The notes below the pieces were generated by a model. That model was not told the DNA's origin. It ran no database searches and saw only the letters and a list, made by a program, of their open reading frames with translations. From Mesobacterium_A hydrothermale (GTDB taxonomy: Bacteria > Pseudomonadota > Alphaproteobacteria > Rhodobacterales > Rhodobacteraceae): DNA of 64,000 nt. This document shows, piece by piece, positions 9,628-17,212 of the stretch; position 1 is the stretch's first letter; every line of letters begins with the position of its first letter. Made by a program: the position numbers and the translations under genes. The stretch spans positions 1-64,000 of the forward strand of contig NZ_JAYLLH010000008.1 in assembly GCF_035818635.1 (NCBI RefSeq). The letters run 5' to 3'.

Positions 9628-10983
9628 TCACTTCGTACCCGGGGTCCCGTCGAACTTCTTCTCAAGGTCTTCCCAGCAATCGATATAGTCGTCCTGCAAC
9701 GGCGCTTCTCGGGCGGCGAACTCCGTCAGGTGCTGCGGAAAGCGGGTTTCGAACATGAAGGACATGGTGTTGTCCAGCTTCTCAGCCCCCAGATCGGCAT
9801 TCGACGCGCCTTCAAAGGCGATCCTGTCCGGCCCGTGCGGCAGCATCATGTTGTGCAGGCTCATGCCGCCGGGCACGAAGCCCTGTGGCTTGGCATCGTA
9901 TTGGCCATAGATGTTGCCCATCAGCTCCGACATGATGTTCTTGTGATACCACGGCGGGCGGAAGGTGTTTTCCGCCACCATCCAGCGTTCGCGGAACAGG
10001 ACGAAGTCGATATTGGCCGTGCCCGGCACACCCGAGGGCGCGGTCAGCACCGTAAAGATCGACGGGTCCGGGTGGTCGAACAGGATTGCGCCAACCGGAC
10101 AATAGGTCCGCAAATCATACTTGTAGGGGGCGTAGTTGCCATGCCACGCGACCACGTCCAGCGGGCTTTGCCCGATCCTGGTTTCGTGGAACTGGCCGCA
10201 CCACTTGATCGTCAGGGTCGAGGGCACCTCGCGGTCCTCGTAGGCCGCCACCGGCGCCTTGAAGTCGCGCGGGTTGGCCATGGCGTTGGCGCCGATCGGG
10301 CCGCGGCCGGGCAGTTCGAACTTCTGACCGTAGTTCTCGCAGACGAAGCCCCGGCAGGGCCCGTCGAGCACCTCGACCCGGTAGACCAGCCCGCGCGGCA
10401 GGATCGCGATTTCCTTCGGCTCCAGGTCGATGATCCCGAGTTCGGTGCAGAACCGCAGCCGCCCTTCCTGGGGAACGACCAGCAACTCGCTGTCGGCACT
10501 GAAGAAATAGCTGTCGACCATGGATTCGGTCACCAGGTAGATATGGCTGGCCATGCCGACCTGCGTGTTCACATCCCCCGCCGTGGTCATGGTGCGCATG
10601 CCCGTCAGCCAGGTCAGTGCCGCGCCTTCGGCGGCGATCGGGTCCCAGCGGTATTGGCCCAGCGAAATCACGTCCGGGTCCACGTTCGGGGCCGATTTCC
10701 AATACGGCAGCTCGATCTTGGTATAGCGCGCGGAATGCTTGACCGACGGGCGGATGCGATAGGTCCAGGTGCGCTCTGGCGGGTTGGCGGTGAACGCCGT
10801 GCCCGACAGTTGTTCGCCGTAAAGGCCATAGTTGCACTTCTGCGGGCTGTTCATGCCCTGCGGCAGCGCGCCCGGCAGCGCCTCGGTTTCGAAATCGTTT
10901 GCAAACCCCGGCATGTAGCCTTCGTGCGGCCCCGGCAACGAGGGCGCCTGGATCATGCGAGTCGGCCTCGCTTGGGTGTTCAT
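9628..10983 (-). CDS. hmgA: Homogentisate 1,2-dioxygenase
   Basis: Non-haem iron dioxygenase that opens the ring of homogentisate to maleylacetoacetate. The 451-residue product has the expected length and the family segments GFANDFETEALPGALPQGMNSPQ near the N terminus, GRGPIGANAMANPRDF in the middle and the iron-binding C-terminal part with MSLHNMMLPHGPD. The start at 10983 gives MNTQARPTRMIQ with GGGGAGAG upstream; the longer frame runs through the divergent promoter and is rejected. It is the first gene of the operon reaching to 4720, and it faces a MarR regulator across a perfect palindrome, which probably controls it. Confidence 0.97.
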   Translation of the reverse strand: MNTQARPTRMIQAPSLPGPHEGYMPGFANDFETEALPGALPQGMNSPQKCNYGLYGEQLSGTAFTANPPERTWTYRIRPSVKHSARYTKIELPYWKSAPNVDPDVISLGQYRWDPIAAEGAALTWLTGMRTMTTAGDVNTQVGMASHIYLVTESMVDSYFFSADSELLVVPQEGRLRFCTELGIIDLEPKEIAILPRGLVYRVEVLDGPCRGFVCENYGQKFELPGRGPIGANAMANPRDFKAPVAAYEDREVPSTLTIKWCGQFHETRIGQSPLDVVAWHGNYAPYKYDLRTYCPVGAILFDHPDPSIFTVLTAPSGVPGTANIDFVLFRERWMVAENTFRPPWYHKNIMSELMGNIYGQYDAKPQGFVPGGMSLHNMMLPHGPDRIAFEGASNADLGAEKLDNTMSFMFETRFPQHLTEFAAREAPLQDDYIDCWEDLEKKFDGTPGTK

Positions 10984-11036
10984 CGCGGTTCTCTCCCCTT
11001 CTGGCGGTGCGGGACCGCCGTCGCGCGAGAGTATTC

Positions 11037-11050
11037 GTTGCATATGCAAC
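11037..11050. promoter_or_regulatory. Palindromic operator in the hmgA-marR divergent promoter
   Basis: GTTGCATATGCAAC is a perfect 14-bp palindrome located 54 bp upstream of hmgA and 50 bp upstream of the regulator gene. It is the size and symmetry expected of a MarR dimer site. Confidence 0.7.
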
Positions 11051-11065
11051 GGTGTCAAGATATTC

Positions 11066-11079
11066 ATTGAAGATGCAAC
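11066..11079. promoter_or_regulatory. Second, imperfect copy of the MarR-type operator
   Basis: ATTGAAGATGCAAC shares the right half (ATGCAAC) and most of the left half of the palindrome at 11037-11050. It lies 29 bp from it, centre to centre, close to the regulator start, consistent with autoregulation. Confidence 0.45.
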
Positions 11080-11099
11080 AAATCAGCCGGGACCCGCCG

Positions 11100-11528
11100 A
11101 TGGACCAGCGTGACTTCGACCTGACGAGCTTTCTGCCCTACCGCATGGCGGTGGCCTCTGACCGGCTGTCGGCGGGATTGGCGGCGCTTTACCGGCGTGA
11201 TTTCGGCATCTCGGTGCCCGAATGGCGCGTGCTGGTCCACCTGCACCACGCCGGCGATGTGTCGGTCCGCGATATCGAGGCGCGGGTGAACATGGAGAAA
11301 TCCAAGGTCAGCCGCGCGGCGTCGCGGCTGGAGTCGGCAGGCTACCTGCGCAAGCAGGCCCACAGCACCGACCGCCGCTTGCTGAGCCTGTCGCTGACCT
11401 CCGAGGGTCAGGCGCTGGTGGCCCGGATCCTGCCCCTGGCGCAGAGCTATGAACGCCGCGTCGCGGAACGGTTGGGGGCCCATCTTGACGGTTTGAACGC
11501 GGCGCTGGACCGGTTGCTGGACGACTGA
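11100..11528 (+). CDS. MarR family transcriptional regulator
   Basis: A 142-residue winged-helix regulator. It has the MarR dimerisation helix at the start (FLPYRMAVASDRLSAGLAALYRRDFGISVPEWRVL), recognition helix region VNMEKSKVSRAASRLESAGYLRKQ and a wing with DRRLLSLSLT. MarR proteins usually repress a divergent catabolic operon and release DNA on binding an aromatic ligand. Its position opposite hmgA suggests control by homogentisate or a precursor, as for HmgR-type regulators. The ATG at 11100 gives the usual start; an ATG at 11073 would lie inside the second operator copy and adds nine residues. The gene ends three bases before the converging DUF808 stop. Confidence 0.9.
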   Translation: MDQRDFDLTSFLPYRMAVASDRLSAGLAALYRRDFGISVPEWRVLVHLHHAGDVSVRDIEARVNMEKSKVSRAASRLESAGYLRKQAHSTDRRLLSLSLTSEGQALVARILPLAQSYERRVAERLGAHLDGLNAALDRLLDD

Positions 11529-11531
11529 ACG

Positions 11532-12518
11532 TCAGTGACCGGCGGCTTTCTTGCCACCAAAGACAGCCCGCCAGGCCGGCGCGATCAGTTTGGTGCCGAC
11601 GGGGATCAGGATGACCCCCAACGCCAGCCCCAAAACGCCGTCCATCGTGGCGGTGGCGATCCATTCGGCAGCGCCGTGATAACGTTCGGACACCATGCCC
11701 GCCACGGCCACGGCGTTGTCGTGGATGAAATGCTCGGGCCCGTGCCAGCCCAGTTCGCCAAGCCCGTGAACGATGATCGACCCGCCGACCCAGATCATTG
11801 CCGCTGTGCCCACCACGGTCAGGAGCCACATCAGTTTCGGCATGCCCTTGACGATCCCGCGCCCCAGCGACCGGGTCAGGCCAAGCCGTCCGACCTGTGC
11901 CAGCCACAGACCGATATCGTCCATCTTCACGATCAGCGCGACCGAGCCATAGACCACAAACGTGATCAACAGCCCCGCCGCCGCCAGTGTCGCCGCTTCC
12001 ATCCAGAATCCGCCGCCTTCGGGAATGCCGGACAGGATGATCGTCATGATTTCCGCGGACAGGATGAAATCGGTTTTCACCGCGCCCTGCACCTTCTGTT
12101 CCTCAAGATGCACCGGGTCACCGATGTCGTGGCTGCCATCCGGCCCGGCGTCATGCGGCCCCTGACCGGAAAACGCGTGCACAACCTTTTCCGCGCCTTC
12201 GAAACACAGGTACGCCCCGCCCAGCATCAGCAGCGGATATATCGCCTGCGGCAGGAAGGCCGACAGCGCCAGGGCCACCGGCAGCAGGATCACCAACTTG
12301 TTGAAGATCGATCCGCGCGCGATGCGCCAGATGATCGGCAGTTCGCGCCTTGCTTCGAACCCGTGCACGTATTTCGGCGTCACCGCCGCATCGTCGATCA
12401 CCGCGCCGGCGGCCTTGGCACTGGCCTGCACCGCCCCGGTGGCCACGTCATCTACCGAGGCCGCCGCCACTTTGGCGATGCCCGCCACGTCATCCAGCAA
12501 TGCCAGCAAACCGCTCAT
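11532..12518 (-). CDS. DUF808 (YedI-like) inner-membrane protein
   Basis: A 328-residue polytopic membrane protein of the DUF808/YedI family, whose function is not established. The N terminus MSGLLALLDDVAGIAKVAAASVDDVA and the segment LMLGGAYLCFEGAEKVVHAF are characteristic. About five to six hydrophobic helices follow, including LVILLPVALALSAFLPQAIY and VGTAAMIWVGGSIIVHGL. AAGGAG lies eight bases upstream of the start. The gene stands alone, with its stop three bases from the converging marR stop. Confidence 0.88.
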   Translation of the reverse strand: MSGLLALLDDVAGIAKVAAASVDDVATGAVQASAKAAGAVIDDAAVTPKYVHGFEARRELPIIWRIARGSIFNKLVILLPVALALSAFLPQAIYPLLMLGGAYLCFEGAEKVVHAFSGQGPHDAGPDGSHDIGDPVHLEEQKVQGAVKTDFILSAEIMTIILSGIPEGGGFWMEAATLAAAGLLITFVVYGSVALIVKMDDIGLWLAQVGRLGLTRSLGRGIVKGMPKLMWLLTVVGTAAMIWVGGSIIVHGLGELGWHGPEHFIHDNAVAVAGMVSERYHGAAEWIATATMDGVLGLALGVILIPVGTKLIAPAWRAVFGGKKAAGH

Positions 12519-12758
12519 GCGCGAAACTCCTTACTGCGTTTGCTCCAGCCTACCCGCACGCGTGCGCAGCGCAACCGTGCATCCGGGTGATTCCCGCATT
12601 CCTGCAAGGCTTCGCATGTTATCGCAAACCCGCAACGCGCGTTAGCGCAACCGCCCGAATTTATCGCTAACATATTGTCAAATATCCATATTTTCCTTTT
12701 TCGTGTCACAAACCGTGCCTATACCCCGCGCAGGCATACACACGCAGGAGATTACAGG

Positions 12759-13763
12759 ATGACCGTCACCGTCGGGATCAACGGATTTGGCCGCATTGGC
12801 CGCTGCACGCTGTCGCATATCGCCGAAAGCGCACGCAACGACATCCAGGTGGTCAAGGTCAACGCGACCGGCCCGATCGAAACGGCGGCGCACCTGCTGC
12901 GCTATGACAGCGTGCACGGCCGCTTCCCCGGCAACATCAAGGTTGACGGCACCACGATGGATCTGGGCCGTGGCCCGATGCAGGTGATGTCGACCTACGA
13001 CATGAAGGAACTGGACTGGTCGGGCTGCGACGTGGTTCTGGAATGCACCGGCAACTTCAACGACGGTGAGAAAGCCAAGGCGCATATCGAACGCGGCGCA
13101 AAGTCGGTCCTGATCTCGGCCCCGGCCAAGAACGTGCAGAAAACCATCGTCTACGGCGTCAACCACCGCGACCTGGTCAAGGGCGACACGATGATTTCCA
13201 ACGGGTCGTGCACCACCAACTGCCTGGCCCCGCTGGCCAAGGTGCTGGACGAAGCCATCGGCATCGAGTCGGGCATCATGACCACGATCCACAGCTATAC
13301 CGGCGACCAGCCGACGTTGGACCGCCGCCACAAGGACCTGTACCGCGCCCGCGCCGCGGCGATGTCGATGATCCCGACCTCGACCGGGGCCGCCAAGGCC
13401 CTGGGCGAAGTGCTTCCGGGCCTCAAGGGCAAGCTTGACGGCTCGGCCATCCGCGTGCCGACACCGAATGTCTCTGCCGTGGACCTGACCTTTGTCGCCA
13501 AGAAAGACGTGACCGTCGCCGACGTGAACGAGGTCGTCGCCGAAGCGGCAGCCGGTCACATGGGCGCCGTGCTGGGCTACGATCCGGAACCCAAGGTGTC
13601 GGTCGACTTCAACCACACCACCCAGTCGTCGATCTTCGCCCCCGACCAGACCAAGGTCATGGGCACCCGCCTGGTGCGCGTGCTGGCATGGTACGACAAC
13701 GAATGGGGCTTCTCGTCACGGATGGCCGATGTCGCCGCCGCGATGGGCCGCCTGCTGCACTAA
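12759..13763 (+). CDS. gap: Glyceraldehyde-3-phosphate dehydrogenase, probably NADP-type
   Basis: A 334-residue GAPDH that interconverts glyceraldehyde 3-phosphate and 1,3-bisphosphoglycerate. It has the Rossmann motif INGFGRIGR, catalytic Cys151 in SNGSCTTNC and His178 in TTIHSYTGDQ, and C-terminal WYDNEWGFS. The cofactor loop after strand 2 reads VVKVNATG (N35-A36-T37), where NAD-type glycolytic enzymes have an Asp (IND). The NAS/NAT form is known from NADP-using anabolic enzymes such as Bacillus subtilis GapB, so NADP use is inferred. The start at 12759 has AGGAG upstream and gives MTVTVGINGFGR. A strong terminator follows. It is not in an operon with pgk or tkt here, which also suggests a secondary GAPDH. 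Confidence 0.95.
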   Translation: MTVTVGINGFGRIGRCTLSHIAESARNDIQVVKVNATGPIETAAHLLRYDSVHGRFPGNIKVDGTTMDLGRGPMQVMSTYDMKELDWSGCDVVLECTGNFNDGEKAKAHIERGAKSVLISAPAKNVQKTIVYGVNHRDLVKGDTMISNGSCTTNCLAPLAKVLDEAIGIESGIMTTIHSYTGDQPTLDRRHKDLYRARAAAMSMIPTSTGAAKALGEVLPGLKGKLDGSAIRVPTPNVSAVDLTFVAKKDVTVADVNEVVAEAAAGHMGAVLGYDPEPKVSVDFNHTTQSSIFAPDQTKVMGTRLVRVLAWYDNEWGFSSRMADVAAAMGRLLH

Positions 13764-13786
13764 GCCCCGTTCAGACCCGATTTCCG

Positions 13787-13816
13787 AAAGGCCCGCCAGG
13801 TTGGCGGGCCTTTTCT
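13787..13816 (+). terminator. Rho-independent terminator of gap
   Basis: AAAGGCCCGCC (13787-13797) pairs with GGCGGGCCTTT (13803-13813) over a five-base loop and runs into TTTTCTTTT. Confidence 0.92.
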
Positions 13817-13993
13817 TTTGGCACGGGGGGAAACACGGAAACCCGCCCTAAACCCCTGAAATACAGTCCTGAACCAAAGTTGCAGGCGGCCAGAAACCAA
13901 CCTTTGACCGATTTCAAACCCCGAAATCCTGCCCCAGATCGTCCTTACCGAAACGCGGCACTCCCGCCGCCCACCTTTGAAAGGACGACCCAC

Positions 13994-14236
13994 ATGATCC
14001 GCATTCTGACCGTAGCGCTTGCCCTGACCGCCACCTCTGCCCTGGCGTCGGGCCACGGGATGGACAAGGCCCGCGAAGACCAGATCCGCACCACCCTGAC
14101 CACCCAGGGCTACGAAGTCCGCAAGATCGACATGGAAGACGGCATGATCGAAGTCTACGCCCTGAAGGACGGCGCGCGGATCGAGCTGTACCTGGACAAC
14201 GACCTGAAGATCGTGCGCACCAAGACCGCCGACTGA
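13994..14236 (+). CDS. PepSY domain periplasmic protein
   Basis: An 80-residue exported protein. The signal peptide is MIRILTVALALTATSALAS (cleavage near residue 19). The remainder matches a single PepSY-type repeat: REDQIRTTLTTQGYEVRKIDMEDGMIEVYALKDG, followed by a strand ending in LKIVRTKTAD. PepSY domains are small periplasmic modules seen near redox enzymes and sensors; an inhibitory or binding role is proposed. AAAGGA precedes the start. It lies 56 bp before a cytochrome b gene and a membrane LuxR gene, with which it probably forms one operon. Confidence 0.85.
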   Translation: MIRILTVALALTATSALASGHGMDKAREDQIRTTLTTQGYEVRKIDMEDGMIEVYALKDGARIELYLDNDLKIVRTKTAD

Positions 14237-14292
14237 TCCCCGCCGGGCCGGGAAACCCCCGGCCCCGCCTTCCTTCTGACAAGGATTTCCCC

Positions 14293-14832
14293 ATGACCGA
14301 ACATCGTATCTGGGATCCGTTTGTACGGGTCTTTCACTGGGCCCTGGTCGGGTTGTTCGCCGCCAATGCCCTGTATACCAACCCGGAAAAGACCCCGCAC
14401 GAATACATTGGCTACACCATCGCCGCGCTGGTCGGGCTGCGGATGATCTGGGGGCTGATCGGAAGCCGCCACGCCCGGTTTTCCGATTTCCTGCCGTCCA
14501 TGTCGGGTGTCCTGCAACAGATCACCGACATTGCCACCGGTCGGCACCGCATCCACCTGGGCCACACGCCGCTTGGCGCGCTGATGATCTATAACCTGAT
14601 CGCGACCATCGCGGGCATCTGCCTGACCGGCTGGATGATGACCACCAACACCTTCTGGGGCGTTGACTGGGTCGAGAAAACGCACGAAGTTCTGGTCACA
14701 TGGGCGGAAATCTCGGTCGTGCTGCATGTCGTGGCAGTGATCTGGGAAAGCCGCCGCACCGGCATCAACCTGCCCCGCGCCATGGTCACCGGGGTGAAAC
14801 GCATTCCCGAAGGCCACAGTACCGACGCATGA
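14293..14832 (+). CDS. Cytochrome b561-type membrane protein
   Basis: A 179-residue di-haem b-type cytochrome of the cytochrome b/b6 (bacterial b561, Ni-hydrogenase-subunit-like) family. It moves electrons across or along the inner membrane. The N terminus WDPFVRVFHW carries the first haem His, and further candidate ligands lie in PHEYIGYTI, near THEVLVTWAE and in VVLHVVAVIWESRR. Four hydrophobic helices are visible. AAGGA precedes the start. It follows the PepSY gene, and its stop overlaps the start of the LuxR gene (ATGA at 14829), so all three are likely cotranscribed. Confidence 0.88.
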   Translation: MTEHRIWDPFVRVFHWALVGLFAANALYTNPEKTPHEYIGYTIAALVGLRMIWGLIGSRHARFSDFLPSMSGVLQQITDIATGRHRIHLGHTPLGALMIYNLIATIAGICLTGWMMTTNTFWGVDWVEKTHEVLVTWAEISVVLHVVAVIWESRRTGINLPRAMVTGVKRIPEGHSTDA

Positions 14833-15338
14833 CAGCAAAGAACCAACCCTGGCTGATCATCCTTCTGATCGCCGCGCAGATCCTTTGCGCGGCGTATTTC
14901 CTGCTGGACGCGCTCAGCGACGGGCAGGAACTGGGGATGCCCGCCGTCACCTCGATCCATTTCCATTTCGAACTGGTGGCGACGTTGTCGCTGATCCTGG
15001 CCATCGTGATCGAAGGCCGTCTGCTGATGGCGCTGTTGCGGCGCAAGGCCCACCTCGAACGGCAAGTCAGCCTGGCCGCCGGCGCCTTCCAGGACATCAT
15101 CGAGGATCATTTTCAGCGCTGGGGCCTGACCCCCAGCGAACAGGACGTGGCCAATTTCACCATCAAGGGGTTCTCGATCCCCGAAATCGCCGAGTTGCGC
15201 GGCAGCGCCGAGGGCACGGTGAAATCGCACCTGAACGGGATTTACCGCAAGGCGGGTGTCTCGGGCCGGGGGGCGCTCTTGTCGCTCCTGATCGAGGACC
15301 TGATCGTATCGCCCGATCCGGCCCCTAGCGCAGGTTGA
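14829..15338 (+). CDS. Membrane-anchored LuxR-type regulator
   Basis: A 169-residue protein with two N-terminal membrane helices (about residues 8-26 and 46-66) followed by a coiled stretch (RRKAHLERQVSLAAGAFQD) and a C-terminal LuxR/GerE DNA-binding domain (LTPSEQDVANFTIKGFSIPEIAELRGSAEGTVKSHLNGIYRKAGVSGR). There is no receiver or autoinducer domain, so any signal must come through the membrane part or a partner. Its start overlaps the cytochrome b stop by four bases, so the cytochrome or the PepSY protein is a natural candidate partner. It converges on ccmB with a 14-bp overlap of coding ends. Confidence 0.85.
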   Translation: MTAKNQPWLIILLIAAQILCAAYFLLDALSDGQELGMPAVTSIHFHFELVATLSLILAIVIEGRLLMALLRRKAHLERQVSLAAGAFQDIIEDHFQRWGLTPSEQDVANFTIKGFSIPEIAELRGSAEGTVKSHLNGIYRKAGVSGRGALLSLLIEDLIVSPDPAPSAG

Positions 15339-15981
15339 TCCGCAAGACGGCGGCCGACGCAAACGGCAACAGCGCGATTGCGCCGAAACTGATCCCGGCC
15401 AGCATCAGAAGCGGGGTCTGCACGGCCAGCCCGTCGACCCCGCGCCGCGCCACCTCGGCCCCGAAGATCAGGGTCGGCACGTAAAGCGGCAGCACCAGCA
15501 GCGACAACAGCAATCCGCCGCGCTTCAGCCCGACGGTCAGCGCCGCACCAAAGGTGCCGATCACCGACAGCGCCGGCGTCCCCAGCGCAAGCGAGATCAG
15601 AACCCATTGATACCCCGGCAGCGGCAGGTTCAGCAGCACCCCCAGCGCGGGGGCGGCCAGCACCAGCGGCAGGCCCGTCGTCAGCCAATGCGCCAGCGCC
15701 TTGATCGTCACGATGCCTTCCATCGGCAGCGGCGCGGTTGCCAGGAGGTCAAGCGAGCCGTCCTCCCAGTCCAGGGCAAAGATCCGGTCCAGCGACAGCA
15801 GACAGGCCAGCAGCGCCCCGATCCAAAGAACGCCCGACGCGACGCGCGCCAGCAGCGCACTGTCGGGTCCAATGCCAAACGGCACCATGACCGTCACGAT
15901 CAGGAAAAACGCCAGCCCAAGGCCGAACCCGCCGCCCGCGCGCACCGCAAGGCGCAAGTCTCTCATCAGCAATGCAATCAC
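15325..15981 (-). CDS. ccmB: Haem exporter membrane protein CcmB
   Basis: A 218-residue six-helix permease of the CcmAB complex needed for cytochrome c maturation (System I), which works on the holo-CcmE release step. It begins MIALLMRDLRLAVRAGGGFG and carries FALDWEDGSLDLLATAPLPM in the first cytoplasmic loop, a CcmB hallmark. Its start overlaps the ccmA stop by four bases. In Rhodobacter capsulatus the run helABCDX continues with ccmC; here the run stops after ccmB, where the plus-strand LuxR gene converges, so ccmC, ccmD and ccmG must lie elsewhere. Confidence 0.95.
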   Translation of the reverse strand: MIALLMRDLRLAVRAGGGFGLGLAFFLIVTVMVPFGIGPDSALLARVASGVLWIGALLACLLSLDRIFALDWEDGSLDLLATAPLPMEGIVTIKALAHWLTTGLPLVLAAPALGVLLNLPLPGYQWVLISLALGTPALSVIGTFGAALTVGLKRGGLLLSLLVLPLYVPTLIFGAEVARRGVDGLAVQTPLLMLAGISFGAIALLPFASAAVLRINLR

Positions 15982-16598
15982 AAAAAGGCCTCGTCCTGCA
16001 GCGTCGCCCGGGGCACGGCCTTGAAGGGGGTCACGTCCAGCACATCGGCATCGTCCAGCCCAAGATCAATATGGGTCGCCATCAGCGCCGACCCGCCCGC
16101 CGCCAGATGCGTCCGCACCGCCTCGGCAAACATCCGGACCGAGTCGACATCCAGCGACACGGTGGGTTCATCCAGCACCCAGATCGGGCGCCCGGTCACC
16201 ATCAACCGCGCCAGCCCCAGCCGCCGCTTCTGCCCGGCGGACAGGTTGCCCGCCAGACGGTCGCGCAGCATCTCCAGGTTGAAGGCCGCAATCGCAGGGT
16301 CGATCTGGTCCCGGTCGAACACCCGCGCCCAGAAGCTCAGGTTCTCGGCAACGCTCAGCATCGATTTCAGCCCGTCGGAATGGCCGGCATAGGCAATCGC
16401 CTCGCCGCCGCCGGTGATGGTGCCCGCCAGCGCCGGCTGCAACCCAGCAACAGTGCGCAGCAAGGTTGTCTTGCCCACGCCATTGGGCCCGCGCAGCACC
16501 AGCGCCCGGCCCGGTGCCAGCGTGAAACCCACGCCTTCCAGAACCGGAACGCCACCACGGGCCACGGAAAGATCGGAAACCATCATCGTCATGAACAT
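15978..16598 (-). CDS. ccmA: Haem exporter ATP-binding protein CcmA
   Basis: A 206-residue ABC ATPase that powers CcmB in cytochrome c maturation. Walker A is GPNGVGKTT (about 38-46), the signature is NLSAGQKRRLGLARL, Walker B is WVLDEPTVSLD, and the switch His is in MATHIDLG. The length is normal for CcmA. The start at 16598 has GGGG at a suitable distance; Met3, Met5 and Met6 are possible alternatives because the N terminus reads MFMTMM. It is coupled to ccmB by an ATGA overlap. A paired hairpin region separates it from the Mth938-like gene upstream. Confidence 0.95.
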   Translation of the reverse strand: MFMTMMVSDLSVARGGVPVLEGVGFTLAPGRALVLRGPNGVGKTTLLRTVAGLQPALAGTITGGGEAIAYAGHSDGLKSMLSVAENLSFWARVFDRDQIDPAIAAFNLEMLRDRLAGNLSAGQKRRLGLARLMVTGRPIWVLDEPTVSLDVDSVRMFAEAVRTHLAAGGSALMATHIDLGLDDADVLDVTPFKAVPRATLQDEAFL

Positions 16599-16691
16599 GG
16601 GCTTACCCCAAGGGTGCCCGACAAAAAAGCCGCAAAACGCCGCGACCCTGCGCGCCCTGCCCTGTCTTTGGTTTCACAAGTACCTTGGGGG

Positions 16692-16758
16692 CTTGGGGGT
16701 GAAACCCCCAAGGCGCGCGGCACGCGCGCCCGGTTCGGATCGGCCCGGCCGATCCGAA
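16692..16758. repeat. Two intergenic hairpins upstream of ccmA
   Basis: CTTGGGGGT-GAA-ACCCCCAAG (16692-16712) is followed by TTCGGATCGGCC, one base, GGCCGATCCGAA (16734-16758), a 12-bp perfect stem. The first belongs loosely to the G-rich hairpin family seen elsewhere in the window. The second ends just past the stop of the Mth938-like gene and may terminate or protect its transcript. Confidence 0.55.
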
Positions 16759-16761
16759 ATC

Positions 16762-17115
16762 TCAGACCGGCAGAACCGCCAGCGCCACGCGGCGGCCTTC
16801 GGACAGCAAGACGTTATAGGTGCGGCACGCGGCGGGGGAATTCATCACCTCGACACCCAGACCCGCGCCTTCCAGAGTGGCGCGCAAGGCAGGAGGAATA
16901 TGGGCGGTTTCGCCGCCGGTGCCGACGAACAGCACATCGACCGATCCGGCCAGCCCCAGCAACGTGTCGACATCATCATAGCCGCCCCATCCGCGGCTGC
17001 GACCGCCGCTGATACACATCGGCCCGGAGACGGCCTTGCCGCCGACACGGAAGAAACCGGGCCCGTAGCCATCCACGGGCAAGGCCTTGTCGAAACTCAT
17101 TTCGTTCATTTGCAT
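16762..17115 (-). CDS. Mth938-like domain protein
   Basis: A 117-residue soluble protein of the Mth938/NDUFAF3-like fold. Typical segments are GPGFFRVGGKAVSGPMCISGG, DVLFVGTGGE and a C-terminal AACRTYNVLLSEGRRVALAVLPV. The bacterial function is not established; the mitochondrial relative helps assemble respiratory complex I. The ATG at 17115 has AAGGA seven bases upstream; a GTG two codons earlier is possible. In related bacteria it sits between secF and ccmA, as here, apart from the inserted TauE/SafE gene. Confidence 0.85.
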   Translation of the reverse strand: MQMNEMSFDKALPVDGYGPGFFRVGGKAVSGPMCISGGRSRGWGGYDDVDTLLGLAGSVDVLFVGTGGETAHIPPALRATLEGAGLGVEVMNSPAACRTYNVLLSEGRRVALAVLPV

Positions 17116-17212
17116 CGGCACGTCCTTCCGCCGCGGAAGATAAGATGTAAATCAGATGGTGCAAATGCGTCCCTTTGCGTCAGGCCCCTGGCCTGTTGCC
17201 GATAGGGCACAA

